Part shown: piece after piece, positions 6,018-13,358 of the stretch | Layout: every line of letters starts with the position of its first letter | Numbering within the stretch: position 1 is the first letter of the stretch | IMG/VR virus record: IMGVR_UViG_3300037225_000271 | Coordinates: 1 to 22,263 of that record | Strand: one strand, 5' to 3' | Length of the DNA: 22,263 nt | Source: a virus | Position numbers and translations under genes: made by a program | Notes under the pieces: generated by a model | Seen by the model: only the letters and a program-made list of their open reading frames with translations | Databases searched by the model: none | Told to the model about the DNA's origin: nothing

Positions 6018-7588
6018 TCCCCCACCTTCTTGAAATGACAGCCGGCCGCCAAAGTAAATTTACAGTTCATACCGTTAGGATTAACGACCTTACTTTTCCA
6101 TATCTTCCCCTTCACTATGGTCAGGATGTTGCCTGTTGTAATCGTCATGTAAAGCCTTGAACGGTTTAATGTTCCTGAACCACCATACCCATATTCTTTA
6201 TTTGGGTCTTTCTGAATAGATACAATTGCAATGCCGGTTTTTAACTTGTCGGCTATCTGTCTTAGTCTGGCCGGCATACGGTAGGCTTCCTCATCCGTAC
6301 CTTCATCAAGATAATCCACAATGTTTAATCCGTCAGGGTCTACACGATCAGGAAAGTTATCTGTTCTAAACTGGAATTTTATAGGTTTCCACGTTTTAAG
6401 TGCTACCTTGAACTCGTCCAGCCTTATCCGTAGCTCTGCACCGTTTTGCATTTCACTACTCATGTAATTTACTTGAAACTTGTCACGATTAAGGAAGGCA
6501 ACATTCAACATAAATGCCGTCTTGCCGGCATTCGACTCACCGGCAAGGACAATGATGTTTCCTTTATGAATTGTGACGTATTCATGTACTCCGAGCGGCA
6601 AAGTGACAGCATAGGGTGTGAGGTCTACATTCTCGTAGTCTATCAATTCTTCTTCTTGTTCTATAACTCTCCATGAACCATTTTTGTTTCCATGCCTAAC
6701 AATTAGACCTTCTCCCATTGCTCTTTTTAGACACATGGAAAGGTTCTGCAATTCTTCCCGTGTTGACAAATGTAGACGTTTTGCCATTTCTGTTGACAAA
6801 AAGTTGCCAAATGTTGACAAGAGTTCTTCTCGAAGCTCTTGCATTACGTTTCTTTCTTTTGACCTTACTCGCTTGTATGCACTTTCGATTTTTGTTTTCA
6901 ACTCTCCTAACGGAAACGGTGGCTCGCAGTTTTGTGCAATTATTTCACCTACTTTATAGGCATAATCAATTTCATACTTCCCCTTTGCAAGCGAATTAGA
7001 GAGGTGAAAAATGTCATTATCCCGTGTGCCGGCCTTGAATAACGTGTTGACATTTGTTGACGGTGTTAACATTTGTTGACTACTGCCTATTTGCTTAGCG
7101 TGCATATATATTGTACTTATATTATTTATATTATAAAAAGACAACTGCGAGGCCGGCTTGACAATCCATTCATAACCCTTGCCGTTGATGCCTTTGGATG
7201 GCGGCAAAACTATCGTGCTGCCTTCTGCCTGAAGGTCTGTCTTATCTTTAAACCCCACTTGCTTTTGCAATTTCTTGTCGCAGGCAAAATAATAGTGCCG
7301 GCCGCCACGGGGAGTCTGGACGCATGGAATTTCTAGACCGTCCGGCAATGCCTTCTCTATAGCATCAATGGCTTCTGGTGAATCGCAGTCGATCACAACC
7401 ACTTTTGAAATTGAACCTACAACGGCAGATATGCCGGCATCGGGATTTTTAGACCACCATTCTTTTATTTCTTCGTCTGATGCAATGCGTGATTGGAACT
7501 CTGTCCATGGAACTATTGGAGACTTGTTGCGTTGAGGTACTACTGAAAAACCTAATTGATGTTTGTACCAAAGGGCTTGATCTATCAT
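6002..7588 (-). CDS. Primase-polymerase / RecA-fold helicase fusion
   Basis: A 528-residue bifunctional replication protein. Residues 1 to about 145 form an AEP-type primase-polymerase domain (Prim-Pol, PF09250-like). VVVIDCDS contains the metal-binding DxD (67-69), TPRGGRHYYF contains the catalytic His (98), and TDLQAEGSTIVLPPS follows at about 117-131. A helical linker with a primase C-terminal character spans about 185-245. The C-terminal half is a RecA-like ATPase with Walker A GESNAGKT at 350-357 and a later AIVSIQKDP strand, as in DnaB/RepA-type helicases. It would prime and unwind DNA at the phage fork. ATG 7588 follows AAGGAA; a structured region (7600-7712) precedes it. Downstream are small accessory proteins including the SSB-tail protein. 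Confidence 0.87.
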   Translation of the reverse strand: MIDQALWYKHQLGFSVVPQRNKSPIVPWTEFQSRIASDEEIKEWWSKNPDAGISAVVGSISKVVVIDCDSPEAIDAIEKALPDGLEIPCVQTPRGGRHYYFACDKKLQKQVGFKDKTDLQAEGSTIVLPPSKGINGKGYEWIVKPASQLSFYNINNISTIYMHAKQIGSSQQMLTPSTNVNTLFKAGTRDNDIFHLSNSLAKGKYEIDYAYKVGEIIAQNCEPPFPLGELKTKIESAYKRVRSKERNVMQELREELLSTFGNFLSTEMAKRLHLSTREELQNLSMCLKRAMGEGLIVRHGNKNGSWRVIEQEEELIDYENVDLTPYAVTLPLGVHEYVTIHKGNIIVLAGESNAGKTAFMLNVAFLNRDKFQVNYMSSEMQNGAELRIRLDEFKVALKTWKPIKFQFRTDNFPDRVDPDGLNIVDYLDEGTDEEAYRMPARLRQIADKLKTGIAIVSIQKDPNKEYGYGGSGTLNRSRLYMTITTGNILTIVKGKIWKSKVVNPNGMNCKFTLAAGCHFKKVGEWEHP

Positions 7589-7599
7589 ATGTAGATTCC

Positions 7600-7712
7600 T
7601 TCCCCATAAAAAGAAACCCCATACAGGAGGCTAAGAGGCATTTGCATGACTCGCCTGACGGGGTTCTTCTTATGGGTTTTGGAATCGTGAATCACTTTTT
7701 ACCTCTTAGCCT
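7600..7712. promoter_or_regulatory. Structured leader/terminator region upstream of primase-helicase
   Basis: The 154-nt gap between the DUF7220-like gene and the primase gene is full of complementary segments. An 11-bp perfect inverted repeat pairs 7628-7638 (AGGCTAAGAGG) with 7702-7712. Nested and competing with it, 7616-7627 pairs imperfectly with 7654-7664 (CCTGACGGGGT). Read leftward, that second stem is followed by a T-rich TTTCTTTTT, so it resembles a rho-independent terminator. The two pairings share the same region and cannot easily both form in full, as in an attenuator. No small gene was seen in it. Confidence 0.5.
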
Positions 7713-7742
7713 AAATCTATTTTACAACTTCCCATCACATTG

Positions 7743-7961
7743 TCAAGGCATTTTTTCCGTTAGCCTTGTAAAGATTCTGCGTAGGCAGTAGCTTCTTGCC
7801 AGCGATATGACCGTAAACCATATCCCTATCCAGATGTTGCTTTTCAACGAAACGTGAATGTCGAAAAACGGGAAAATGATGATCTGGGACAGCAGGGCTA
7901 TGCCGTAGCCAACGGCCACGTTGACGCATGATTCAAGTGCGCTATGCTTGCGGCGCTGCAT
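7743..7961 (-). CDS. DUF7220-like small membrane protein
   Basis: A 72-residue protein with two likely membrane segments, around residues 12-34 (VNVAVGYGIALLSQIIIFPF) and 43-58 (IWIGIWFTVISLARSY), and a basic C-terminus containing RSYCLRRIFTRL. The pattern (an SALES-like start, GYG-ALLSQ, FP-F, IG-FT, RSY-RR-F) fits the phage/prophage family I know as DUF7220, whose function is not known. ATG 7961 lies inside the 3' end of the helicase-methyltransferase gene (20-nt overlap), so it is read from the same message. The frame at 7735-7929 is an out-of-frame shadow. The inner membrane location is inferred. Confidence 0.75.
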   Translation of the reverse strand: MQRRKHSALESCVNVAVGYGIALLSQIIIFPFFDIHVSLKSNIWIGIWFTVISLARSYCLRRIFTRLTEKMP

Positions 7962-10212
7962 TTACCGTCTCCTGAAATAAATCATCCTGGTTAAGCGAGA
8001 CAAGGTTCTGAACGGCGATCCTAAAGTAGCTGCCCTTAAGCTCGATGCCCAATGCCCGCCTTCTTAATTTTACCGCTACAAAAGCCTCGCTGCCGATGCC
8101 CATAAATGGCGTCAACACGGTTTCCCCCGGATTAGAATATAGCTTGATGCACCTTTCTATCGTTTCGAGTTGCAATGGACATATATGCTTTTCATCCATC
8201 GTGTCTCTCGCGCAATAATATTGCAGAGTATTGGTTTCGCTTATGTCTGTCCATATCCCATGCGCCCATGAAATCCACGTTTCATTGTCAAGCTCTCGGT
8301 TTTTTACTGGCTCAATGGGGATTGCATTTTCTCCGGGCTTCTTAAATATCAGGATTTGATCTATAAGGGCAGGGCGTGAATGTGAGGAATCTTTTTTCAT
8401 CTGGACAAACAAAAGGGATTTACACTTTACCCTGATGGCCTGAGATTGGGGATTCTTCTGGACAAAAGCCCTACCAACAAAAACCCATCCCATGTCTTGG
8501 TGTAGCTTTATAACATGTCCGGGGAAATCTTTGAGTCCGATATAGCCATCCCTGCTTGCCATTGCCGGAACGTCTGATGTATGGACACACGATAACCGCC
8601 CAGGCTTGGTGCATCGAAGAATATCTTTTACGATAAATCCGTAATGAGTAAAAAATTCATTCCAGTTCTTGCAGTTCCCTAAATCTCTTTCGCTGTTAGA
8701 ATAGACGAACAGGTCTGCAAAGGGCGGGCTATAAATCGAAAGGTCAATAGATTCGTCGGCCACTTCCTTTAACCTCAAAACGGAATCGCCCCTCATAGCC
8801 CTCCATGTATCGCCGATAACCAGATCCTCACAGTATTCCTCTTTCACTAATTCAACATCCATAATTTCGCCTTTCTCGTAAAGTTTAATGCGGTCGACCA
8901 TCTTTGTCCTGAGTCTGGTAGCCTGCAATTCCTTGCGCTTGATGTTTTCGTAGATTTCTAATTCGGGGGATGCTAAGATGATGTAAACATTAACCGGCCT
9001 TTTCTGACCAAATCGCCATTCACGCCGAATAGACTGATAGAATGTTTCCCATGAATCATTAAGACCAAAAAAGACCATATTATTGGCATTTTGGAAATTC
9101 ATCCCATACCCGCCGATTTTGCTTTTTGTAATTAGTACCGGATACTTCCCGTCCTGAAAATCCTCGAAGTTCTTTATCTTCGATTCAATGGAATCCGACC
9201 CCTTGACTTCTCTGCAATATCCATTAAGTGCTTTTTTAACAACCGCGCTTTCCTTATCTAATCCGCACCATATCAGCCATTGTTCTTCGGGTTCTCTTAT
9301 TAGGCCATTCAGGATTTCCAGTTTCACATCGACCATATCAGACCGGACCTTAGCCCTGTCTGATATTCCGGCCAGTCCATCAAAAAACAAAACGTCTTCT
9401 TGGTGGTATCCGATAACTTCTTGAATCAGAGGTGTTATGGTTAATTCTGGAAGGTCAAACCCTTCATCGTCATATCCTAAATCAGACGGTTTCATCATAA
9501 ACATTGCCCACGATGACATCCAATTAAGGAATCTTTCCTCGGCATGGTGCTTTATACGCCACTCCTGACCGCCCTTGTTTGAACCCTTCTTGATAATCAA
9601 CTTGCCGTTGAAATCAATGGTGTGTTCTTTATTAGCATTGATAAAAAACATGGCAAGCATTTCTTGATGGGTGCAGACCTCAAGAAACCATGCATGATTG
9701 CCGATTTCAATATAATCATTAGGTGCGGGTGTTGCCGTACAGCATAGTTTATGTTTGACGCCTCGGAAGATATCTATCAACTTGCGCTTGATCTTGCCGG
9801 ATATGGATTTCAGGATTGACGATTCATCCAACACGATAGAATCCACGTTGCCGGTGAAGTTGTCAATCAGTTCATAGTTCGTTATGTTTATTCCCTCTTT
9901 GAGTTGCGATTCATCATGGGCATAATTCAGGACAAGGCCTATCTTTGTGGCCTCTCTGATAGTCTGCCGACCAACCGATAAAGGCGCAACAATAAGGCAT
10001 CTACCGCCGATTAGCCGCGCCCATTCAAGCTGAATAAATGTTTTGCCCAATCCGGTATCAAGAAAGATTGCACACCGCCCTTTTTTGACAGCCCACTTCA
10101 CAATATCCTGCTGGAAATCAAAGAGGATGGGGTTTATCTCGCCCTTGTTTATAATCTTTCCAGACGAAAGATATTTGAATCGCTTGCTTTCCAAAAACTC
10201 TTGGTAGTTCAT
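7942..10212 (-). CDS. SNF2/DEAD-like helicase fused to DNA methyltransferase
   Basis: A 756-residue fusion. The N-terminal 440 residues are an SF2 helicase: DTGLGKT Walker A at 52-58, DESS (DEAH-box position) at 129-132, TATPAPND motif III at 159-166, and a C-terminal helicase lobe ending in QSIRREWRFGQ at about 393-403. The C-terminal 290 residues are an amino-methyltransferase: SPPF (motif IV) at 495-498 and TPFMGIGSE (motif I) at 701-709, followed by ALGIELKGSY. Catalytic motif before SAM motif is the beta-class order, and SPP(F/Y) is typical of N4-cytosine enzymes. Neither half looks truncated. It probably modifies phage DNA, perhaps coupled to translocation or replication. ATGA overlap joins it to the 62-residue gene upstream. 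Confidence 0.85.
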   Translation of the reverse strand: MNYQEFLESKRFKYLSSGKIINKGEINPILFDFQQDIVKWAVKKGRCAIFLDTGLGKTFIQLEWARLIGGRCLIVAPLSVGRQTIREATKIGLVLNYAHDESQLKEGINITNYELIDNFTGNVDSIVLDESSILKSISGKIKRKLIDIFRGVKHKLCCTATPAPNDYIEIGNHAWFLEVCTHQEMLAMFFINANKEHTIDFNGKLIIKKGSNKGGQEWRIKHHAEERFLNWMSSWAMFMMKPSDLGYDDEGFDLPELTITPLIQEVIGYHQEDVLFFDGLAGISDRAKVRSDMVDVKLEILNGLIREPEEQWLIWCGLDKESAVVKKALNGYCREVKGSDSIESKIKNFEDFQDGKYPVLITKSKIGGYGMNFQNANNMVFFGLNDSWETFYQSIRREWRFGQKRPVNVYIILASPELEIYENIKRKELQATRLRTKMVDRIKLYEKGEIMDVELVKEEYCEDLVIGDTWRAMRGDSVLRLKEVADESIDLSIYSPPFADLFVYSNSERDLGNCKNWNEFFTHYGFIVKDILRCTKPGRLSCVHTSDVPAMASRDGYIGLKDFPGHVIKLHQDMGWVFVGRAFVQKNPQSQAIRVKCKSLLFVQMKKDSSHSRPALIDQILIFKKPGENAIPIEPVKNRELDNETWISWAHGIWTDISETNTLQYYCARDTMDEKHICPLQLETIERCIKLYSNPGETVLTPFMGIGSEAFVAVKLRRRALGIELKGSYFRIAVQNLVSLNQDDLFQETVNAAPQA

Positions 10213-10397
10213 ATCTCAATCCACCTATTAACATACTTCCCCTTCGGCTTGATGCCGTGTACCGCTTCCATTATCTCAAGATCGTGGACTATCTTCATAA
10301 TATCGTCAACGTGCCTTGCGAGTTCCTTGTACTGAAATTCAGCGAACGCCTGACGTTCCGCCTTGCTCATTGACGCGAATGGGATGGTTGGGGTCAT
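10209..10397 (-). CDS. 62-residue helical hypothetical protein
   Basis: ATG 10397 to TGA 10209-10211, overlapping the helicase-methyltransferase start as ATGA. The sequence is mostly helix-forming (KAERQAFAEFQYKELARHVD, then IMKIVHDLEIMEAVHG) with a short basic and aromatic tail. AAGGA lies about 15 nt upstream of the start. Its strict coupling suggests a partner or regulator of the fusion enzyme. No family is recognised. Confidence 0.6.
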   Translation of the reverse strand: MTPTIPFASMSKAERQAFAEFQYKELARHVDDIMKIVHDLEIMEAVHGIKPKGKYVNRWIEI

Positions 10398-10412
10398 GGG
10401 GTTATTTCCTTT

Positions 10413-10445
10413 TTAGCCGTCTAAATGGTAAGTATGTTGCCATTT
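10413..10445. repeat. 33-bp direct repeat, copy 1
   Basis: Begins TTAGCCGTCTAAATGG and matches the copy at 10687-10719 at 29 of 33 positions. It contains a dyad, AAATGG, 11 nt, CCATTT. It lies directly upstream of the 62-residue gene (start 10397), so it could be an operator or leader hairpin for the leftward helicase transcript. Confidence 0.7.
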
Positions 10446-10525
10446 ATCCCGACACTTTGGCGGGATTGTAAGTAATTCTATCCAAGAATTGGCAATTTTA
10501 TCGCCTTTGTGCCGTTTATTGGTAA

Positions 10526-10596
10526 GGTGTCGGCGGGACTCGAACCCGATTCAAGGATCCACAATCCTTTGTCTTAACCAATTAGACGACCGACAC
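10526..10596 (-). tRNA. tRNA-His (anticodon GTG), slightly non-canonical
   Basis: A 71-nt cloverleaf on the minus strand. The acceptor stem is GTGTCGG/CCGACAC, the D arm is GTCT...AGAC with TTGG in the loop, and the anticodon stem is AAGGA/TCCTT with loop TTGTGGA, giving anticodon GTG (His). The T loop is TTCGAGT. Position 73 is C, as in tRNA-His. Two oddities: the T stem has only four clear pairs (CGGG/CCCG), one fewer than usual, and the nucleotide before G1 is T, so the G-1 identity base of histidine tRNAs is not encoded. No CCA is encoded. Phage tRNAs are common near early genes. It could be functional or slightly decayed. Confidence 0.8.
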
Positions 10597-10686
10597 AGCA
10601 CGCCCTAAAAATGAAATCTGGATTGATAAATCGCTTACTCCTAAAGAATACCAATTTATGGTGCATTATATGTGTAAGATGTCTTA

Positions 10687-10719
10687 TTAGCCGTCCAAAC
10701 GGTAAGTATGCTTCCATTT
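10687..10719. repeat. 33-bp direct repeat, copy 2
   Basis: Begins TTAGCCGTCCAAACGG. It lies 274 bp from copy 1, on the other side of the tRNA, and differs at four positions. Its dyad AAATGG/CCGTTT keeps pairing through a G-T wobble, so the inverted-repeat architecture is preserved despite a change. Confidence 0.7.
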
Positions 10720-10774
10720 TACTCAATGCCCCGTGCAATTTTACTCAATGAACACTTTCAACGTTTGTTGAAAA
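10716..10774. repeat. 13-bp direct repeats and adjacent palindrome
   Basis: ATTTTACTCAATG occurs at 10716-10728 and again at 10738-10750, 22 bp apart, about two helical turns. It is followed by the perfect dyad TTTCAAC-GTTT-GTTGAAA at 10757-10774. These sit downstream of the metallophosphoesterase stop. There is no T run after the dyad in the leftward sense, so it reads more like protein binding sites than a terminator. Confidence 0.55.
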
Positions 10775-10814
10775 TACCTGCAATAGTGAAAAAGTGCTGG
10801 TACATCCACTTGTG

Positions 10815-11723
10815 TTACACCTTCTTGCTTTGAGTGCCTGCAATGCCTACGCCCTCGCCCTTAACCTCAACAGTCAATTCACGACGATAAGGTGTATATC
10901 GTGCCTTTGTCATACCAAGTGTGGTCGGCGGGTATCCCCTACGTTCTCCGTAGCTGACCATTTGCGGCGTGTAGGTTCGCAAATATGATCCGGTAATCAA
11001 GGCCATTGTCTGGCGCTGATTGATGACCGTGCAATCCTCGTTAGGATACAGCCGGACAAAAGGCTTTGCTATCGCTTCATGCAGGTGTCCGGTAAGGATC
11101 AGATTGGCCTCTACCATGTCATGCGCTGCCTTCAGGCGGTTTACTTTCCCTCCTGCAGTGGCCGGCGCACCCGCACCGTGAAAGTTAAAGACACTTAGTT
11201 TTGCCGTATATTCCGGCGGTAGTTGTTCAGGGAATAGCTGAACTACGGCGCTTTTGATAGACGGATCGTGGACAAAGTAAATGTCAACGAAGGATGAAAA
11301 CCAGATGTCCGGCACGCCAAGCTGTTTGCATATAACACCATGCACCTCATACTGGTTGCGCCTGCTCATGTAGTTCCATTCGTGATTCCCGAATCCAAAA
11401 CCAAGGCACTTAGACGCAATCGGCGCGAACATCTCTATTATCTGCTTGCTCACAAATTCTGTATATTTGGCGAGTTCGGACAGCTTGAAATCAGGCGGAA
11501 AGCATAGCGGGTCAAAATGCGGATGCCCTGGCGTTATCCAATCCGCGTAATCTCCCAAGCCAAATACAAGGCCATTGTCATCATCAGCAACGGCCTTTAT
11601 ATCACGCTTGAGATGATCTCCTGCAGTACCTCTATTCAACCAATGCGCATCGGCTATGGCGTATATGCGAAACTCCGCAAACTTGTTCGGGTATGATATG
11701 ATTCTGAAACCGCCTGGCTCCAT
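10815..11723 (-). CDS. Calcineurin-like metallophosphoesterase
   Basis: A 302-residue protein with the full two-metal phosphoesterase signature: IADAHW (Asp25, His27), GLGDYAD at about 55-61, GFGNHE at about 110-115, FNFHGAG with His182, and TGHLHE at about 211-216. These residues bind two divalent metals and hydrolyse phosphodiesters. Related proteins include SbcD/Mre11-type nucleases, but the capping domain of SbcD is not obvious, so the substrate (DNA, RNA or nucleotide) is open. Its start shares an A with the upstream HTH gene's TAA (TAATG). A possible SbcC partner survives only as a 20-codon stub at 20639. Confidence 0.83.
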   Translation of the reverse strand: MEPGGFRIISYPNKFAEFRIYAIADAHWLNRGTAGDHLKRDIKAVADDDNGLVFGLGDYADWITPGHPHFDPLCFPPDFKLSELAKYTEFVSKQIIEMFAPIASKCLGFGFGNHEWNYMSRRNQYEVHGVICKQLGVPDIWFSSFVDIYFVHDPSIKSAVVQLFPEQLPPEYTAKLSVFNFHGAGAPATAGGKVNRLKAAHDMVEANLILTGHLHEAIAKPFVRLYPNEDCTVINQRQTMALITGSYLRTYTPQMVSYGERRGYPPTTLGMTKARYTPYRRELTVEVKGEGVGIAGTQSKKV

Positions 11724-11935
11724 TATTTGCCCTCCATAAGTTTCTTGTATAAATCTATATCTAACTCCGCCTTCAGGGGTTTAAGGGAAATTCCAATCCT
11801 GTCCAGTTTGCCGATGATACCATCAATGGACCGGCTCTTAAAGACTTTAAGAATATCATCCACCGTGCAACCGGCATTGGCCATCTTGCGGAGCATCTTA
11901 GTTTCTTCATCTGACCAGTATATACGCTTGTTCAT
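11723..11935 (-). CDS. SANT/Myb-like small DNA-binding protein
   Basis: A 70-residue protein starting MNKRIYWSDEETKMLRKM. The Trp followed by an acidic helix, a second helix (TVDDILKVFK) and a third with a basic face (SIDGIIGKLDRIGI) match the three-helix SANT/Myb-type fold used by small phage regulators. GGGGG is 4-8 nt upstream of ATG 11935. Its stop overlaps the metallophosphoesterase start (TAATG). It probably binds DNA; the target is unknown. Confidence 0.68.
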   Translation of the reverse strand: MNKRIYWSDEETKMLRKMANAGCTVDDILKVFKSRSIDGIIGKLDRIGISLKPLKAELDIDLYKKLMEGK

Positions 11936-11978
11936 ATTCCCCCTGTACCCTATTTCCCGTTAATCGCTTGGCGGGCGA

Positions 11979-12131
11979 TTATTGCCACTTCTCCGCAATC
12001 TTCTTTACCAGTTCCGGCCATGTCCACATCTTCCCTTTAATCTTCCCCTCTGCAATAGGTTCCGTATCCCCCATGACAATGTACTTCCAGCCGGTCTTTG
12101 TCTGCATGAGATAAATTGAGATGATTTTCAT
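11979..12131 (-). CDS. 50-residue hypothetical protein
   Basis: ATG 12131 to TAA 11979-11981. The start overlaps the stop of the DNA methyltransferase as ATGA. The sequence begins MKIISIYLMQTKTGWKYIVM (a beta-hairpin-like pattern) and ends with a tryptophan-rich helix (MWTWPELVKKIAEKW). That balanced two-part composition, with the exact coupling, makes it more than chance. The function is unknown. Confidence 0.62.
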   Translation of the reverse strand: MKIISIYLMQTKTGWKYIVMGDTEPIAEGKIKGKMWTWPELVKKIAEKWQ

Positions 12132-12766
12132 AATTCCAACACCCCCTGTCTGGGCCGTTCAATGGCGATGTCGCAATACTTCTTCTCAATCTCAATCCCG
12201 ATTGCCTTGCGACCTAATTGCTTGGCGGCGACTAAAGTCGTGCCGGAACCCATGAAGGGGTCGAGGATAGTACGGGAATCATGATAATCTTGAAGGATAG
12301 AACGGAAAAGAGATATTGGTTTTTGTGTGGGATGATACCGCTTGCCACGGTCTGCATTTACAACTCCGCCGTGCATAATTCTGTATATCTTGTCGAAACC
12401 CGATGTCTTGTTTGTCCATGCTAATTCAAAGGGACTGCCAAGCATTGCGTCTGCTTTAGGGTCAACCCGCTTATCCCAACAAATCCACCTGCCCCTATGT
12501 GGCAGTTGTGACGGATAACAATTCGCACCGAAGGAGACAACCTTGCACGGCATATTCAGCATAAATGACAAATCCATTAACTCACCGTCATTGGTCACAT
12601 ATTCCCAATCAACGGTTGATATTGGACTTTTCCAGTTTATCCCATACGGCGGGTCGGTCAGCACCAAGTCCACAGGCTCTAAATGCGGCAGGATGTCACG
12701 ACAATCGCCGTGGTAAATGGTTATGCCATATTGCTCATCGTGGTAGTAGGGCTTGGGTAATGTCAT
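12128..12766 (-). CDS. DNA amino-methyltransferase (DPPY type, probably m6A)
   Basis: A 212-residue stand-alone DNA methyltransferase. DPPYG (motif IV, catalytic) is at 38-42, HPTQKP (a hallmark of this subgroup) at 145-150, and DPFMGSGTT (SAM motif I) at 169-177, followed by AIGIEIEKKY. Motif IV before motif I gives the beta-class order. DPPY usually means N6-adenine, although N4-cytosine cannot be excluded. No restriction endonuclease is next to it, so it is probably an orphan phage enzyme that protects DNA or marks it for regulation. It overlaps its upstream neighbour by ATGA and its downstream neighbour likewise. Confidence 0.88.
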   Translation of the reverse strand: MTLPKPYYHDEQYGITIYHGDCRDILPHLEPVDLVLTDPPYGINWKSPISTVDWEYVTNDGELMDLSFMLNMPCKVVSFGANCYPSQLPHRGRWICWDKRVDPKADAMLGSPFELAWTNKTSGFDKIYRIMHGGVVNADRGKRYHPTQKPISLFRSILQDYHDSRTILDPFMGSGTTLVAAKQLGRKAIGIEIEKKYCDIAIERPRQGVLEL

Positions 12767-12954
12767 ACTTGCTCCACTAATTTTATATTCAGCCTCCTTG
12801 CTATCCTAATCGCGTCGTTCCTCGCCGTCTGCTCTCGCTTGAAGGGTGTCAGCCGTCCGGTAAGCGTGTAGTTCTTGCCAATATATATATGCCACCTAAA
12901 GGCTCTTGATGGTTCATATCCCTCGATACAAAGCTGGCCGATGACTGGCTTCAT
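12763..12954 (-). CDS. 63-residue basic hypothetical protein
   Basis: ATG 12954 to TGA 12763-12765. It is coupled on both sides by ATGA overlaps (RusA-like gene upstream, methyltransferase downstream). It has a strand-rich start (FRWHIYIGKNYTLTGRLTPF) and a basic C-terminal helix (ARNDAIRIARRLNIKLVE). The shape resembles small nucleic-acid-binding proteins, but I recognise no family. Confidence 0.62.
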   Translation of the reverse strand: MKPVIGQLCIEGYEPSRAFRWHIYIGKNYTLTGRLTPFKREQTARNDAIRIARRLNIKLVEQV

Positions 12955-13274
12955 GCTGCCTCCGTAATTGTAATTATTGTCTCTTCAGCGTCGCGGACAA
13001 CTTCTTGCGATTGCGTAACTTCCTTGACGAATTTGGTTGAATCGCCAGCAAGTATTCCTGCCTCCACAAGTCCGTCAATAACGGCCTTAAGACTTCTTCC
13101 GTCGGGGTCTGCACTACGATTCGTTCTGTGATGCACATGGATATTGCATATTTTATCAAATCGCGGACTTTCTTTCGCTGCCAGTGATTCATTGCGAGAA
13201 GCTGATTCCAAGTGGGTAACCTTATCGGTAGAACGATTCGCAAGCTTTTCATATTCTTCCTCCGTTACTCTCAT
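12951..13274 (-). CDS. RusA-like Holliday-junction resolvase-type protein
   Basis: About 107 residues. The C-terminal half has NRSADPDGRSLKAVIDGL then EAGILAGDSTKFV, matching the RusA arrangement (D-x-D-[N/G]...K...D-x-L...DD) that resolves branched DNA. One of the usual paired Asp residues before the Lys-rich strand is Gly here (GDS). I prefer ATG 13274 (MRVTEEEYEKL) because GGTGGGGGG lies just upstream and the start matches relatives. ATG 13337 would add 21 residues but has no ribosome site. The N-terminal 45 residues are charged and less conserved. Its stop overlaps the next gene by ATGA. Phages use such enzymes to clear junctions before packaging. Confidence 0.68.
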   Translation of the reverse strand: MRVTEEEYEKLANRSTDKVTHLESASRNESLAAKESPRFDKICNIHVHHRTNRSADPDGRSLKAVIDGLVEAGILAGDSTKFVKEVTQSQEVVRDAEETIITITEAA

Positions 13275-13358
13275 TTCATCCCCCCACCGTAGTTGTAGTG
13301 TAATCGGTGTAATCCCTGTCCGCGGTCGGTTTTGCATGGTATTTGTGCCGGAGCCTAT

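Larger units (their letters stand above)
10398..10814. other. 417-nt intergenic region with tRNA, direct repeats and dyads
   Basis: The only gap longer than 300 nt. It holds a His-type tRNA on the minus strand (10526-10596), a pair of 33-bp direct repeats flanking it, a pair of 13-bp repeats 22 bp apart, and a perfect 7-bp-arm palindrome at 10757-10774. I saw no convincing coding frame and no clear -35/-10 pair for the helicase operon. A TACAAT exists in the leftward sense near 10470, but its -35 is badly spaced. Confidence 0.6.

Noticed and set aside
7735-7929. Second minus-strand frame over the DUF7220-like gene
   Set aside because: The other frame has the conserved membrane pattern and the correct overlap with the upstream gene.
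10598-10681. Plus-strand reading with protein-like sequence just right of the tRNA
   Set aside because: It looks coding in part (for example KSLTPKEYQFMVHYM) but has no start codon before a stop inside the tRNA and runs against the direction of neighbours; at most a remnant.
10794-10988. Plus-strand ORF over the end of the metallophosphoesterase gene
   Set aside because: Antisense to a gene with complete metal-binding motifs; no ribosome site.
12974-13252. Minus-strand ORF of 92 codons in another frame
   Set aside because: Overlaps the RusA-like frame entirely; lacks motif and coupling.
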